From Duganella sp. Leaf126 (GTDB lineage: Bacteria > Pseudomonadota > Gammaproteobacteria > Burkholderiales > Burkholderiaceae_D): 64,000 bases of DNA. The position numbers were made by a program, and so were the translations under genes. The notes beneath the pieces were generated by a model. That model saw nothing but the letters and a program-made list of their open reading frames with translations. It ran no database searches and had not been told where the DNA came from. The DNA lies in NCBI RefSeq assembly GCF_001423125.1, contig NZ_LMNW01000031.1, forward strand, positions 208,603 to 272,602. The letters are read 5' to 3'. Within the stretch, counting starts at the first letter, position 1. The number at the start of each line of letters is the position of its first letter. Shown here in pieces: positions 1-8,400 of the stretch.

Positions 1-2
1 AA

Positions 3-260
3 GGCATCGGCTTCAAGGCCGGCCTGTCGGGCAACTCGACGCTGCTGGCGGTCAACGGCCGCGCCTACAAGCCCGAGGTGCTGCGCACGGCGATCACGGC
101 CGCCAAGGGCGGCAAGGAGCCGATCGAGCTGCTGGTCAAAAAGGGTAACCTGTACACCACGTACGCGATCGACTACCACGACGGCCTGAAATACCCGCGC
201 CTGGAACGCATCAAGGGCACGCCTGACCGCCTGGAAGCAATTCTGCAGCCGTTGAAGTAA
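3..260 (+). CDS. M61 family metallopeptidase, C-terminal fragment
   Basis: The window opens inside this gene; only the last 85 codons are present, read in the frame starting at base 3. The fragment looks like the end of a PDZ domain (an AVNGRAY turn and an IELLVKKG strand) followed by the tail DGLKYPRLERIKGTPDRL, which is typical of M61 glycyl-aminopeptidase-like proteins. The catalytic zinc-binding HExxH part would lie upstream and cannot be seen. The role is therefore inferred from the tail alone: a periplasmic or membrane-associated peptidase with a C-terminal PDZ domain. The stop lies 32 bases before the next start. Confidence 0.75.
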   Translation, partial: GIGFKAGLSGNSTLLAVNGRAYKPEVLRTAITAAKGGKEPIELLVKKGNLYTTYAIDYHDGLKYPRLERIKGTPDRLEAILQPLK

Positions 261-292
261 GATGCCGTGACACCCACCTTGCCGAGGACCAC

Positions 293-934
293 ATGCTGAC
301 GTTGTACACCTGGACCACCCCGAACGGACGCAAGATTCCGATCATGCTCGAAGAACTGGGACTTCCGTACGAGATCAAGACCGTCAACCTCGGCAAGGAC
401 GAACAGTTCTCGCCCGCCTTTTTGGCCATTTCGCCCAACAACAAGATTCCGGCCCTGGTCGATCATGGCGCCGAGGGCGGCCCCCTCAGCATTTTCGAGA
501 GCGCGGCCATCCTGGTCTATCTGGCCGACAAGACCGGCAAGCTGCTGCCGGCAGCCGGTCCGGCCCGCTACAAGGTGCTGGAATGGCTGAGCTGGCAGAT
601 CGGCGGTCTCGGTCCGATACTGGGCCAGGTCGGCTTTTTCGAAATCCATTCGCCGGAAAAATCGGCGCTGGCCAGCAAGCGCTTCCTGGAAGAATCGGAC
701 CGCCTGCTCGGTGTGCTGGACAAGCAATTGTCGCAACACACGTATGTCGCCGGCGACGACTACAGCATTGCCGACATCGCCTGCTACCCGTGGGTGGCGG
801 TGATCGACGACGCGCTCAAGCCCGCGCTCGGCGCGCGCCTCGCCGGCAAGCCGCATGTACGGCGCTGGATGGACCTCTTGGCCGCGCGCCCCGCCGTGCA
901 ACGTGGCATGGCTTTACCAAAAACGACTGACTAA
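293..934 (+). CDS. Glutathione S-transferase (Ure2p/YfcG-like)
   Basis: A 213-residue cytosolic thioredoxin-fold transferase. The N-terminus reads MLTLYTWTTPNGRKIPIMLEEL, with the TPNGRK turn typical of the Nu/YfcG-type GSTs that use Thr and Asn rather than a classical Tyr to contact glutathione. It is followed by the cis-proline segment NKIPALVDH and the FESAAILVYLADKTG glutathione-binding loop. Residues from about 90 to the end form the all-alpha C-terminal domain, with the conserved YSIADIACYPW motif. Such proteins usually show disulfide-bond reductase activity with glutathione. The start is supported by an AGGA element just upstream. It may be cotranscribed with the next gene, 14 bases downstream. 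Confidence 0.9.
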   Translation: MLTLYTWTTPNGRKIPIMLEELGLPYEIKTVNLGKDEQFSPAFLAISPNNKIPALVDHGAEGGPLSIFESAAILVYLADKTGKLLPAAGPARYKVLEWLSWQIGGLGPILGQVGFFEIHSPEKSALASKRFLEESDRLLGVLDKQLSQHTYVAGDDYSIADIACYPWVAVIDDALKPALGARLAGKPHVRRWMDLLAARPAVQRGMALPKTTD

Positions 935-948
935 ATCCAAGGAACAAC

Positions 949-1296
949 ATGAGTGCTGATACCGACATCCAACTGAGCGGCCCGTTCAAGGCCACCGACG
1001 GCGCCGGCCGCGCCCACGACGCCAAGGCGATCCGCATCTTCGACGAAGGTTACGGCGCCATCGACGTGTACGTGGACTTCAGCGCCTCGATCAGCGGCCT
1101 GCACAAGGACAAGACCCTGATCGACGCCGTGTTAGCACAGCTGCGCACGGTCGGCTACAAGGGCCCGGCCTTGAGCGCCGGCGATCCGGTGCTGCAGGAA
1201 AACAAGCTGCTGGTGCTGGAAGCGCCGGACGCCTTCAACACCTTCGCCGCCAGCAAGGGCTGGAAGGACCTGGCCGAGGAATTCGGCGGCGAATAG
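949..1296 (+). CDS. Conserved hypothetical protein, 115 aa
   Basis: I do not recognise this family. It is an acidic, soluble-looking 115-residue protein with no signal peptide, membrane segment or cysteine. The N-terminal half alternates short strands (KAIRIFDEGYGAIDVYVDFSA) and the C-terminal half ends in a helix-rich EEFGGE tail. An AAGGA ribosome-binding site precedes the ATG and the gene follows the GST stop by 14 bases, so the two probably form one transcript. Codon use and GC match the neighbours, which supports a real gene. No function can be assigned. Confidence 0.75.
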   Translation: MSADTDIQLSGPFKATDGAGRAHDAKAIRIFDEGYGAIDVYVDFSASISGLHKDKTLIDAVLAQLRTVGYKGPALSAGDPVLQENKLLVLEAPDAFNTFAASKGWKDLAEEFGGE

Positions 1297-1307
1297 TGAC
1301 AGGTTGC

Positions 1308-2066
1308 TTACCTGATGTAGCGGCGGCTCCATGCCGCGATCAGGTCGGCCACATACACCGCATCTTCGCGCCGGGTCAGCAAATGGTCGGCGCTATCGAG
1401 CGATACAAAACTTTTCGGGTGCCTGGCGGCGGTGACGATTTCCATCGCATTGGTCACCGGCACCGTGTCGTCGCCCGGCGCATGCATCACCAGCAACGCC
1501 CGCTGGAGGCCGGCGATCTTCGGTTTCAGCGCATACGCTTCGGCGTCCTCGAAAAAATGGCGCTTGATGCGGAACGGCCGTCCGGCCAGCGGCACCATGG
1601 CCTCGCCCTGCTGCCGGATCAGTGCCTGGTACGGGCTACCGAACAGGCTCGGCATGTGAGTCGGATCGCTGGGCGAACCGATCGTCACCACGGCCGTCGC
1701 TTCGGCGATCTGTTCAGCGGCGGCCAGCATGGCCGTGCCGCCCAGGCTATGGCCGATCAACAATTGCGGCGCCGCGTGCTGCGCGCGCAGGAAATCGGCC
1801 GCTGCCACCAGGTCCGCCACGTTCGAGGAAAAATTGGTGTCGGCAAAATCGCCCTCGCTGCCACCAAGTCCCGTGAAGTCGAACCGCAGCACGGCGATGC
1901 CATGGCCAGCGAGCGCCTGCGCCAGCCGGTGCGCGCCGATCGCATCCTTGCCGCAAGTAAAACAATGAGCAAACAGCGCATGGGCGCGGATCGCGCCATC
2001 GGGTACGTCGAGCTTGGCGGCCAGCTTGTGACCGTTGGCGATAAATTCCTGTCTTTGAGAACGCAT
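1308..2066 (-). CDS. Alpha/beta hydrolase (OsmC-partner type)
   Basis: A 252-residue serine hydrolase. The start at 2066 (MRSQRQEFIANG) is chosen because AGGAGT lies just upstream; longer upstream in-frame starts have no such site. Visible are the nucleophile elbow GHSLGG and the AVLRFDFTGLGGSEG strand-turn segment. A late GDDTVPV acid loop and a DSADHLL histidine motif complete the likely catalytic triad. The same domain is often found fused to an OsmC peroxidase domain in proteobacteria; here the protein ends after the hydrolase fold, so it is the stand-alone form. The substrate is unknown. Confidence 0.85.
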   Translation of the reverse strand: MRSQRQEFIANGHKLAAKLDVPDGAIRAHALFAHCFTCGKDAIGAHRLAQALAGHGIAVLRFDFTGLGGSEGDFADTNFSSNVADLVAAADFLRAQHAAPQLLIGHSLGGTAMLAAAEQIAEATAVVTIGSPSDPTHMPSLFGSPYQALIRQQGEAMVPLAGRPFRIKRHFFEDAEAYALKPKIAGLQRALLVMHAPGDDTVPVTNAMEIVTAARHPKSFVSLDSADHLLTRREDAVYVADLIAAWSRRYIR

Positions 2067-2141
2067 GCACACTCCTGCAACTTCGATGAGGCCGTACTCT
2101 GACGCATAAGTGCTGGCGGGACAAGTCCATGCCCGTGAACT

Positions 2142-2166
2142 TTGCATAAACGCCTTGCAAAATGCC
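2142..2166 (+). promoter_or_regulatory. Direct repeat upstream of the toxin-antitoxin operon, candidate operator
   Basis: Two adjoining copies, TTGCATAAACGCC and TTGCAAAATGCC, stand about 40 bases before the antitoxin start. Xre-type antitoxins usually repress their own promoter through repeated operators, so this is a plausible binding site. The assignment rests only on the repeat and its position. Confidence 0.35.
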
Positions 2167-2203
2167 TCGTTTGAGCTAGTCTGATTACTCAAAGGAGACA
2201 GAT

Positions 2204-2725
2204 ATGTCCAATCTCATGAAGAAGTCCGCCACCGCATCCGCCCCGGCACCCATCAAGGTCCCCAAGACGAGTCACAGAACCGCCAAGCCGCAGCACAGCG
2301 CTCACGTCAGTCCGCTCGCGAACCTCAATCCGCAAGGACGGATCGCGTTGATACGGCAAGGTATACCGGCCTCGTCGATCAGCAGCCTGTCCGCGCGCAT
2401 GGGCTTGAGCAAGGAAATCTTGCTCACCAGCCTGGGCCTGTCGCGCGCCACCATCAGCCGCAAGGAAAAAGATGCGATCGTGCTCTCCAGTGACGAATCG
2501 GAACGGGTGCTGGGCGTGGAAAACCTGATCGCCATGGTGCAAACCATGGTCGAAGAGTCGGGCGACCCCACCGGTTTCGATGCCGCCCGCTGGGTCTCTG
2601 AATGGCTGACCGAACCGTTGCCCGCGCTCGGGGGCGAAACCCCGGCCAGTTATATGGACACCTTCGAGGGGCAGAAGCTGGTGGCAGGATTGCTTGCCAT
2701 GAGCCAAAGCGGCGCTTACGCATGA
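2204..2725 (+). CDS. Xre/MbcA/ParS-type antitoxin of a RES toxin module
   Basis: A 173-residue antitoxin. The first 50 residues are basic and low-complexity. The middle contains an Xre-like helix-turn-helix (MGLSKEILLTSLGLSRATISR). The C-terminus is the toxin-binding DUF2384 domain, with LSSDESERVLGVENLI and the terminal GGETPASYMDTFEGQKLV block that docks into the toxin active site. A strong AAGGAGA site fixes the ATG. The stop overlaps the start of the RES toxin gene (ATGA), typical of antitoxin-first modules with coupled translation. Expected role: neutralise the toxin and autorepress the operon. The family assignment is confident; DNA binding is inferred. Confidence 0.93.
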   Translation: MSNLMKKSATASAPAPIKVPKTSHRTAKPQHSAHVSPLANLNPQGRIALIRQGIPASSISSLSARMGLSKEILLTSLGLSRATISRKEKDAIVLSSDESERVLGVENLIAMVQTMVEESGDPTGFDAARWVSEWLTEPLPALGGETPASYMDTFEGQKLVAGLLAMSQSGAYA

Positions 2726-3198
2726 CAGCGACGGTGTGGCGCATTGCGGTGGAAGCACCGACCTATGCAGCCAACGACTTGAGCGGCACGGGCGCCAGCC
2801 TGACCGGTGGGCGCTGGAACAGTATCGGCACGCCGCTCATATACTGCGCCACCAATATTGCGCTGGCAACGCTTGAGACAGTGCAGTACACGAGGATCGG
2901 TCGCCTGCCGTACAACCGTTATTTGGTGCGCATCGACATTCCCGATGCCGTCTGGGCCGCGTGCCAAGTCCTCGCGCCCCTGCCCGGCGGCTGGGATGCC
3001 GTGCCTGCCGGCCTCACCTCGATGGCAGCAGGCGATGCCTGGGTCGCTTCCGGCACCAGCGCCCTGCTGCGCGTGCCATCGGTGATGGTGCCCGACGAAG
3101 ACAACGTGCTGATCAACCCCCAGCACCCCGACACGGCTGCCATCACCGCCACCACGGTCAAGCGCTGGCTGTACGATCCGCGTTTTTTCAAACGCTGA
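2722..3198 (+). CDS. RES domain toxin (NAD+-degrading)
   Basis: A 158-residue RES-family toxin, starting at the ATG that overlaps the antitoxin stop. Family members break down NAD+ in the cytoplasm and arrest growth. The conserved core is intact: Arg31 in TGGRWNS, Tyr41 in LIYCA and Glu52 in LATLETV, plus a distal serine-containing stretch (WVASGTSALLRVPSVMV) and the DPRFF end. These residues are the R/Y/E signature of the fold. Length is normal and there is no frameshift, so the toxin looks active. Whether it phosphorylyses or hydrolyses NAD+ cannot be told from sequence. Confidence 0.93.
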   Translation: MTATVWRIAVEAPTYAANDLSGTGASLTGGRWNSIGTPLIYCATNIALATLETVQYTRIGRLPYNRYLVRIDIPDAVWAACQVLAPLPGGWDAVPAGLTSMAAGDAWVASGTSALLRVPSVMVPDEDNVLINPQHPDTAAITATTVKRWLYDPRFFKR

Positions 3199-3266
3199 TT
3201 GACTGTTACCAGATATAGCCGCACGACAAGCAAATCGGTCTTGCATATTGGCGCAAACGGGGATTA

Positions 3267-3286
3267 TACTGTACATACATACAGTA
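3267..3286 (+). promoter_or_regulatory. LexA box (SOS operator) of the imu operon
   Basis: The palindrome TACTGTACATACATACAGTA matches the classical LexA operator (CTGT-N8-ACAG core, alternating AT centre) almost perfectly. It sits 17 bases before the imuA start, so LexA binding would block transcription of the whole cassette. The lexA gene itself is not in this window. Confidence 0.93.
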
Positions 3287-3303
3287 TCAATCTAATAACA
3301 ACC

Positions 3304-4059
3304 ATGCTTACGCCACCGCTCCCCATCACTGCCGCAGCCGCCCAGGCTGGCCGCCTGGTCATGCGCGATGTGTGGCGCGCCAGTGAACTGGCCATTTCGC
3401 GCACGACCACCTGCCCCACCGGCCACGCCCGGCTCGACAGCGAACTGCCCAACGGCGGCTGGCCGCGTTCGGCGCTGATCGAACTGCTGGTACAGCAACA
3501 TGGCATCGGCGAAATGCAGTTATTAAAACCGGTGCTGGCCAGCCTGGCGGCGCGCCAGCGGGTGGCGCTGGTGCAACCGCCCTATCTGCCGCACGCCATG
3601 GCCTGCCGCGCCTGGCAGGTCAACGACCGCAACCTGTTGTGGCTCAAGCCGGCCAGCAGTGCCGATGCGCTGTGGTCGGCCGAGCAAATCCTCAAGAACG
3701 GTGCCTGCGGCGCGGTGCTGCTGTGGCAGGCCCATGTCCGGCCCGAGGCGCTGCGCCGGCTCAACCTGGCGGCGCAAAGCACCGACACCTGGCTGTGGCT
3801 GCTGCGACCGATCGCGGCAGCAGCAGACGCCTCGCCGTCGCCGCTGCGCATGACCCTGCGCCCGGCCGCCGGCGGCATCTCGCTGGACATCATCAAGCGC
3901 AAGGGGCCTCACTGCGACCAGCCCCTGTTCATACCCCTGGCCGATATGCCGGTTCCCCTGCATATGCCGCTGCAACCTGCCACCCACGATCATGAAACTG
4001 CTGTTAAGCGTCCACCTGCCATTGTTGCCGCTCGAAGCGCAACGACCGTGCTGGTCTGA
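3304..4059 (+). CDS. imuA: ImuA, SOS translesion synthesis accessory protein
   Basis: A 251-residue RecA/SulA-like protein that opens the damage-inducible mutagenesis cassette. The start at 3304 is chosen because it lies just downstream of the LexA box. A longer in-frame reading would run through the operator. Visible family features are RLDSELPNGGWPRSALIELL near residues 40-60 (the RecA-like entry segment) and the ALVQPPYLPHAMACRAW stretch. A canonical Walker A lysine is not apparent, as usual for ImuA. It is thought to bridge RecA and ImuB at stalled forks. The last 68 bases overlap imuB in another frame, suggesting translational coupling. Confidence 0.9.
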   Translation: MLTPPLPITAAAAQAGRLVMRDVWRASELAISRTTTCPTGHARLDSELPNGGWPRSALIELLVQQHGIGEMQLLKPVLASLAARQRVALVQPPYLPHAMACRAWQVNDRNLLWLKPASSADALWSAEQILKNGACGAVLLWQAHVRPEALRRLNLAAQSTDTWLWLLRPIAAAADASPSPLRMTLRPAAGGISLDIIKRKGPHCDQPLFIPLADMPVPLHMPLQPATHDHETAVKRPPAIVAARSATTVLV

Positions 4060-5461
4060 GCCGGCGCCGATGGTCGTCGTCGAGCACGGCCTGGTGCTGG
4101 TCATGTCGCGCCAGGCTGCGCAGGCCGGTGTGCGCCTGGGCATGCGCGGCGGCGGCGTGGCGGCCATCGCGCCCGACACCGTGCTGCTCGACCGCGCGGC
4201 CGAGAAGGAAGACCAGGCGCTGGTCGCGATTGCCACCGCGCTGATGCAGTACACGCCCGACATCAGCTACCAGCCCGACTGGTCGCTGCTGCTGGACGTC
4301 AGCGCCAGCCTGACCCTGTTCAAGGGTCCCCATGCGCTGTGCCGGCGCGTGCTGCACAGCGTAGCCGCGCTCGGCTTCACGCTGCAACTGGGCGCCGCGC
4401 CCACGGCCGAAGGCGCCTGGCTGCTGGCGCGCAACGAGCGGCGCAAGGAGCAGCCCAAGGGGCGCCGCGTGGCGTCGATGGAGCGCCTGCAGCAGCGGCT
4501 CAACCAGTTGCCGTGTGCGCTGATTCCGGCCGCTGCGCCGTTCCAGGGCTGGCTCACCGACATCGGCGCGCGCGACCTGGGCGCCTTGCGCCGCCTGCCG
4601 CGCGCGGGGCTGCTGCGGCGCACCCACAAGGATGTGCTGGCCGCGCTCGACCGCGCCTACGGCGAGGCGCCCGAAATGTTCGAGTGGATCAAGCCGCCGT
4701 TGCAGTTTGCCGCCCGCATCGACACCTTCGAGCGCGTGGAGCACGCCGAAGCCCTGCTGCACGGCGCCGCCAGCCTGATCCTGCAACTGGTGGGCTGGCT
4801 CGCCGCCATGCAGCAGGCCGTGCGCGCCTTCACGCTCTACCTCGAACATGAACGGGGGCGCGCGGCAGTGGCGCCCACGGCGCTGGAGATCATGCTGGCC
4901 GAGCCGGCGTGGCACGAGTCGCACCTGATCCGCCTGCTCAAGGAGCGCCTGGCCAAGGTCGAGCTGCAGGCGCCGGTCATCGCGCTGCGGCTCGAGGCGG
5001 ATAAGCTCGACGCCATGCTGCCGCCCAATGCCTCGCTGTTTCCCGAGCCGGGCGGCACGCCGCAGGATTACCACCGGCTGCTGGAACTGCTCACCGCGCG
5101 CCTCGGCGTCGACAACGTGGTCACGCCCGCCACGGTGGACGATTACCGGCCCGAAATTTCCAACACCTGGCTGCCAGCCACGGTCAAGCGTCCGCGGCCA
5201 GCGCCCGGCGACGTGTTCGACGGCCGGCCGTTCTGGCTGTTGCCCAAGCCGATTGCGCTGCTGATGCGCGATAACCGGCCGTTCTACGGCAGCGCCCTGA
5301 AAATCCTTTCCGGTCCCGAACGCCTGGAGGCAGGCTGGTGGAACGACCAGAGCGCCGCCCGCGATTATTTCGTGGCCCAGGGCAGCGACGCCAGCTGCTA
5401 CTGGATCTACCTCGAACGCACCACCGATGCGCGCTGGTTCTTGCACGGACTGTATGCCTGA
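3992..5461 (+). CDS. imuB: ImuB, catalytically inactive Y-family polymerase homolog
   Basis: A 489-residue DNA polymerase Y-family protein with the N-terminus MKLLLSVHLPLLPLEA typical of ImuB. In this family the polymerase acidic residues are lost and the protein works as an adaptor that binds the sliding clamp and recruits ImuA and DnaE2. The palm, fingers and little-finger order can be followed (LLLDVSASLTLF; helix-hairpin region IGARDLGALRRLPRAGLLRR). A possible clamp-binding peptide, NASLF, lies near residue 345. The C-terminal tail (WWNDQSAARDYFVAQ) is characteristic. It overlaps imuA by 68 bases and is followed two bases later by dnaE2. Confidence 0.93.
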   Translation: MKLLLSVHLPLLPLEAQRPCWSEPAPMVVVEHGLVLVMSRQAAQAGVRLGMRGGGVAAIAPDTVLLDRAAEKEDQALVAIATALMQYTPDISYQPDWSLLLDVSASLTLFKGPHALCRRVLHSVAALGFTLQLGAAPTAEGAWLLARNERRKEQPKGRRVASMERLQQRLNQLPCALIPAAAPFQGWLTDIGARDLGALRRLPRAGLLRRTHKDVLAALDRAYGEAPEMFEWIKPPLQFAARIDTFERVEHAEALLHGAASLILQLVGWLAAMQQAVRAFTLYLEHERGRAAVAPTALEIMLAEPAWHESHLIRLLKERLAKVELQAPVIALRLEADKLDAMLPPNASLFPEPGGTPQDYHRLLELLTARLGVDNVVTPATVDDYRPEISNTWLPATVKRPRPAPGDVFDGRPFWLLPKPIALLMRDNRPFYGSALKILSGPERLEAGWWNDQSAARDYFVAQGSDASCYWIYLERTTDARWFLHGLYA

Positions 5462-5463
5462 CC

Positions 5464-8400
5464 ATGGACGCCCTGCCCCCGCTCCCGCCTGTCATCCTGC
5501 CCGACTATGCCGAGTTGCAGGTCTTCAGCCATTTCAGCTTTTTGCGCGGCGCCTCGCCGCCGGACCAGTTGGTCCGGCGCGCCCACCAGCTCGGCTACAG
5601 TGCGATCGCCATCACCGACGAATGCAGCTTGGCCGGCGTGGTACGCGCCCACGTGGCCGCCAAGGAGTGCGGCCTGCACCTGGTGATCGGCAGCCAGATG
5701 ACCATCACGCCCGAAGACGGCAGCCCGCCGTTCAACCTGATCATCCTCGCCACCAACAAGCACGGCTACGGCAACCTGAGCGAGTTGATCACCGTGGGCC
5801 GCATGCGCGCCGACAAGGGCACCTACCTGGTGCGCCCGCGCGACATCGCCCAGCCGGTCGGCGACCTGGTGCACCTGCGCGGCCTGCCCGACTGCCAGTT
5901 CATCCTGGCGCCCCGCTACTGCGCCCCGTACGAGGAAGTGGAGCGGCAGGCGCAATGGCTGCTGCACAACGCGCCGGGCCGGGTGCGGATCGCGCTCACG
6001 CTGCACCACCGCACGCGCGACGCGCAGCACCGGCGCCTGATCGACAGTATTTCGGACGAATTCGCGATTCCCGTGGTGGCCACCGGCGACGTCTGCATGC
6101 ACCTGCGCTCGTACAAGCCGCTGCAGGACACCATGACCGCGATCCGCCACGGCATCCCGGTGGCGCAGTGCGGCTACAAGCTGGCGCCCAACGCCGAGCA
6201 GCATCTGCGCTCGCGCGTGCGGCTGGGCAACCTGTATCCGCGCGCGGCGCTGGACGAAACCGTGAGCCTGGCGCGGCAGTGCACGTTCTCGCTCGACGAA
6301 CTGCGCTACGAATACCCGCACGAACTGATACCGGACGGCGAAACGCCGGCCAGCTATCTGCGCAAGGAAGCCTATGTCGGCGCCCGCTGGCGCTACCCGC
6401 ACGGCATACCGGCCAATGTCCAGGAGTCGCTCGAGCGTGAGCTCGACATCATCGCCGACATGCAGTACGAAGCGTATTTCCTGACCGTGTACGACATCGT
6501 GCGCTTCGCCCGTGGACAGCACATCCTGTGCCAGGGGCGCGGCTCGGCCGCCAACTCGGCCGTGTGTTACTGCCTCGGCGTGACCGAGGTCGATCCGTCG
6601 CGCGGCACGCTGCTGTTCGAGCGTTTCTTGTCGAAGGAGCGCAACGAGCCGCCCGACATCGACATCGACTTCGAACACCAGCGCCGCGAGGAGGTGCTGC
6701 AATACGTGTACAACAAGTATGGCCGCATGCGCGCAGCGCTGACCGCGGTGGTCATTTCCTACCGCCCGAAAAGCGTGCTGCGCGATGTCGGCAAGGCACT
6801 CGGCGTCGATCTGTCGGTGGTGGACAAGGTGGCCAAGGCCTCGCACAGCTGGGGCGGGCGCGCCGACCTCGAACAGCGTCTGCTCGACTGCGGCTTCGAT
6901 ACCAGCTCGCCCGTGGTGGAAAAATGGAATTACCTGGCCGATATGCTGATGCACTTCCCGCGCCACCTGAGCCAGCATCCGGGCGGCTTCGTCATCTCGC
7001 ACACCAAGCTGTGCCGCCTGGTGCCGATCGAGAACGCCGCCATGGTCAACCGCAGCATCGTGCAATGGGACAAGGACGATCTCGATGCGGTCGGCCTGAT
7101 GAAGGTGGACCTGCTGGCGCTCGGCATGCTCAGCTGTATCCGCCGCGCGCTGGACATGGTGTCCGAGCGGCGCGGCCAGCGCTTCGAGATGGGCGACATT
7201 CCGGCCGAGGACCGGGCCACCTACGACATGATCTGCCAGGCCGACACCATCGGCGTGTTCCAGATCGAATCGCGGGCCCAGATGTCGATGCTGCCGCGCC
7301 TGCGGCCGCAAACCTTTTACGACCTCGTGATCGAGGTTGCCATCGTGCGGCCCGGGCCGATCCAGGGCGAGATGATCCACCCGTATCTGCGGCGCCGGCA
7401 GGGGATGGAGCCGGTGTCGTACCACAATGACGCCATCAAGGGTGTGCTCGAAAGAACGCTGGGCATTCCGATCTTCCAGGAACAGGTGATGCAGATCGCC
7501 ATCGTCGCCGGCGGCTTCACGCCTGGCGAGGCCGACCAGTTGCGGCGCGCCATGGCGGCCTGGAAGCGCAAGGGCGGACTGGAGCCGTTCCAGGAAAAGC
7601 TCAAGGCCGGGATGGATGCGCGCGGCTATCCCCCCGAATTTGCTAAAAGCATCTTCAACCAGATCAAGGGCTTTGCCGAATATGGTTTCCCGGAATCGCA
7701 TGCCTCGTCGTTTGCGCTACTGGCCTATGCCTCGAGCTGGCTCAAGTGCCACGAACCGGCAGCTTTCCTGGCCGCCCTGCTCAACTCGCAGCCGATGGGG
7801 TTTTATTCCCGCTCGGCGCTGGTGCAGGATGCGCGCCGCCATGGCGTGGACGTGTATCCGGTCGATGTGGCCGTGAGCACCTGGGCAGCAGCGCTGGAAC
7901 CGGCCGCCAACGGCATGCCGGCCGTGCGCCTGGGCCTGAACAATGTCGACGGCATGGAACAGGAGGCCGCCTGGCGCATCGAGGAAGCGCGCGCGGTCGC
8001 CCCCTTTGCCGACACCGCCGACCTGGCCGCGCGTGCCGGCCTCGACGCACGCCAGATGACCCACCTGGCCAGCGCCAACGCGCTCGCCTCGCTGGCCGGC
8101 CACCGCCGTCAGGCCATGTGGCAAGCCGCGTCCAGCGTGCCCGACAAGGGTTTGCTGCGCCCGGCCACCGTGCACGAAGACGCGGTCGTGCTCGAAGCGC
8201 CCTCGGCTGCCGAAAGCGTGGTAGCCGACTACCGCCACCTGGGCCTTACCCTGGGCCGGCACCCGGTCTCGTTCCTGCGCGAACGGCTCTACAAGATGCG
8301 CTTCACGCCCTCGGACGTGCTGATGGGATTTACCAACGGCCAGCTGGCGCGCGGCTGCGGCATCGTCACCGTGCGCCAGCGGCCGGGCACGGCCAAGGGC

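Noticed and set aside
173..901. Long open frame on the minus strand opposite the glutathione transferase
   Set aside because: It is a shadow of the real gene in high-GC DNA: composition is Arg/Gly/His-rich, it has no ribosome-binding site and no recognisable motif.
3199..3303. Upstream extension of imuA to 3199
   Set aside because: It would read through the LexA operator and the promoter; the conserved protein starts at 3304.
5407..7701. Long minus-strand open frame inside dnaE2
   Set aside because: Mirror frame of dnaE2; Arg/His/Val-rich translation with no domain and no initiation signal.
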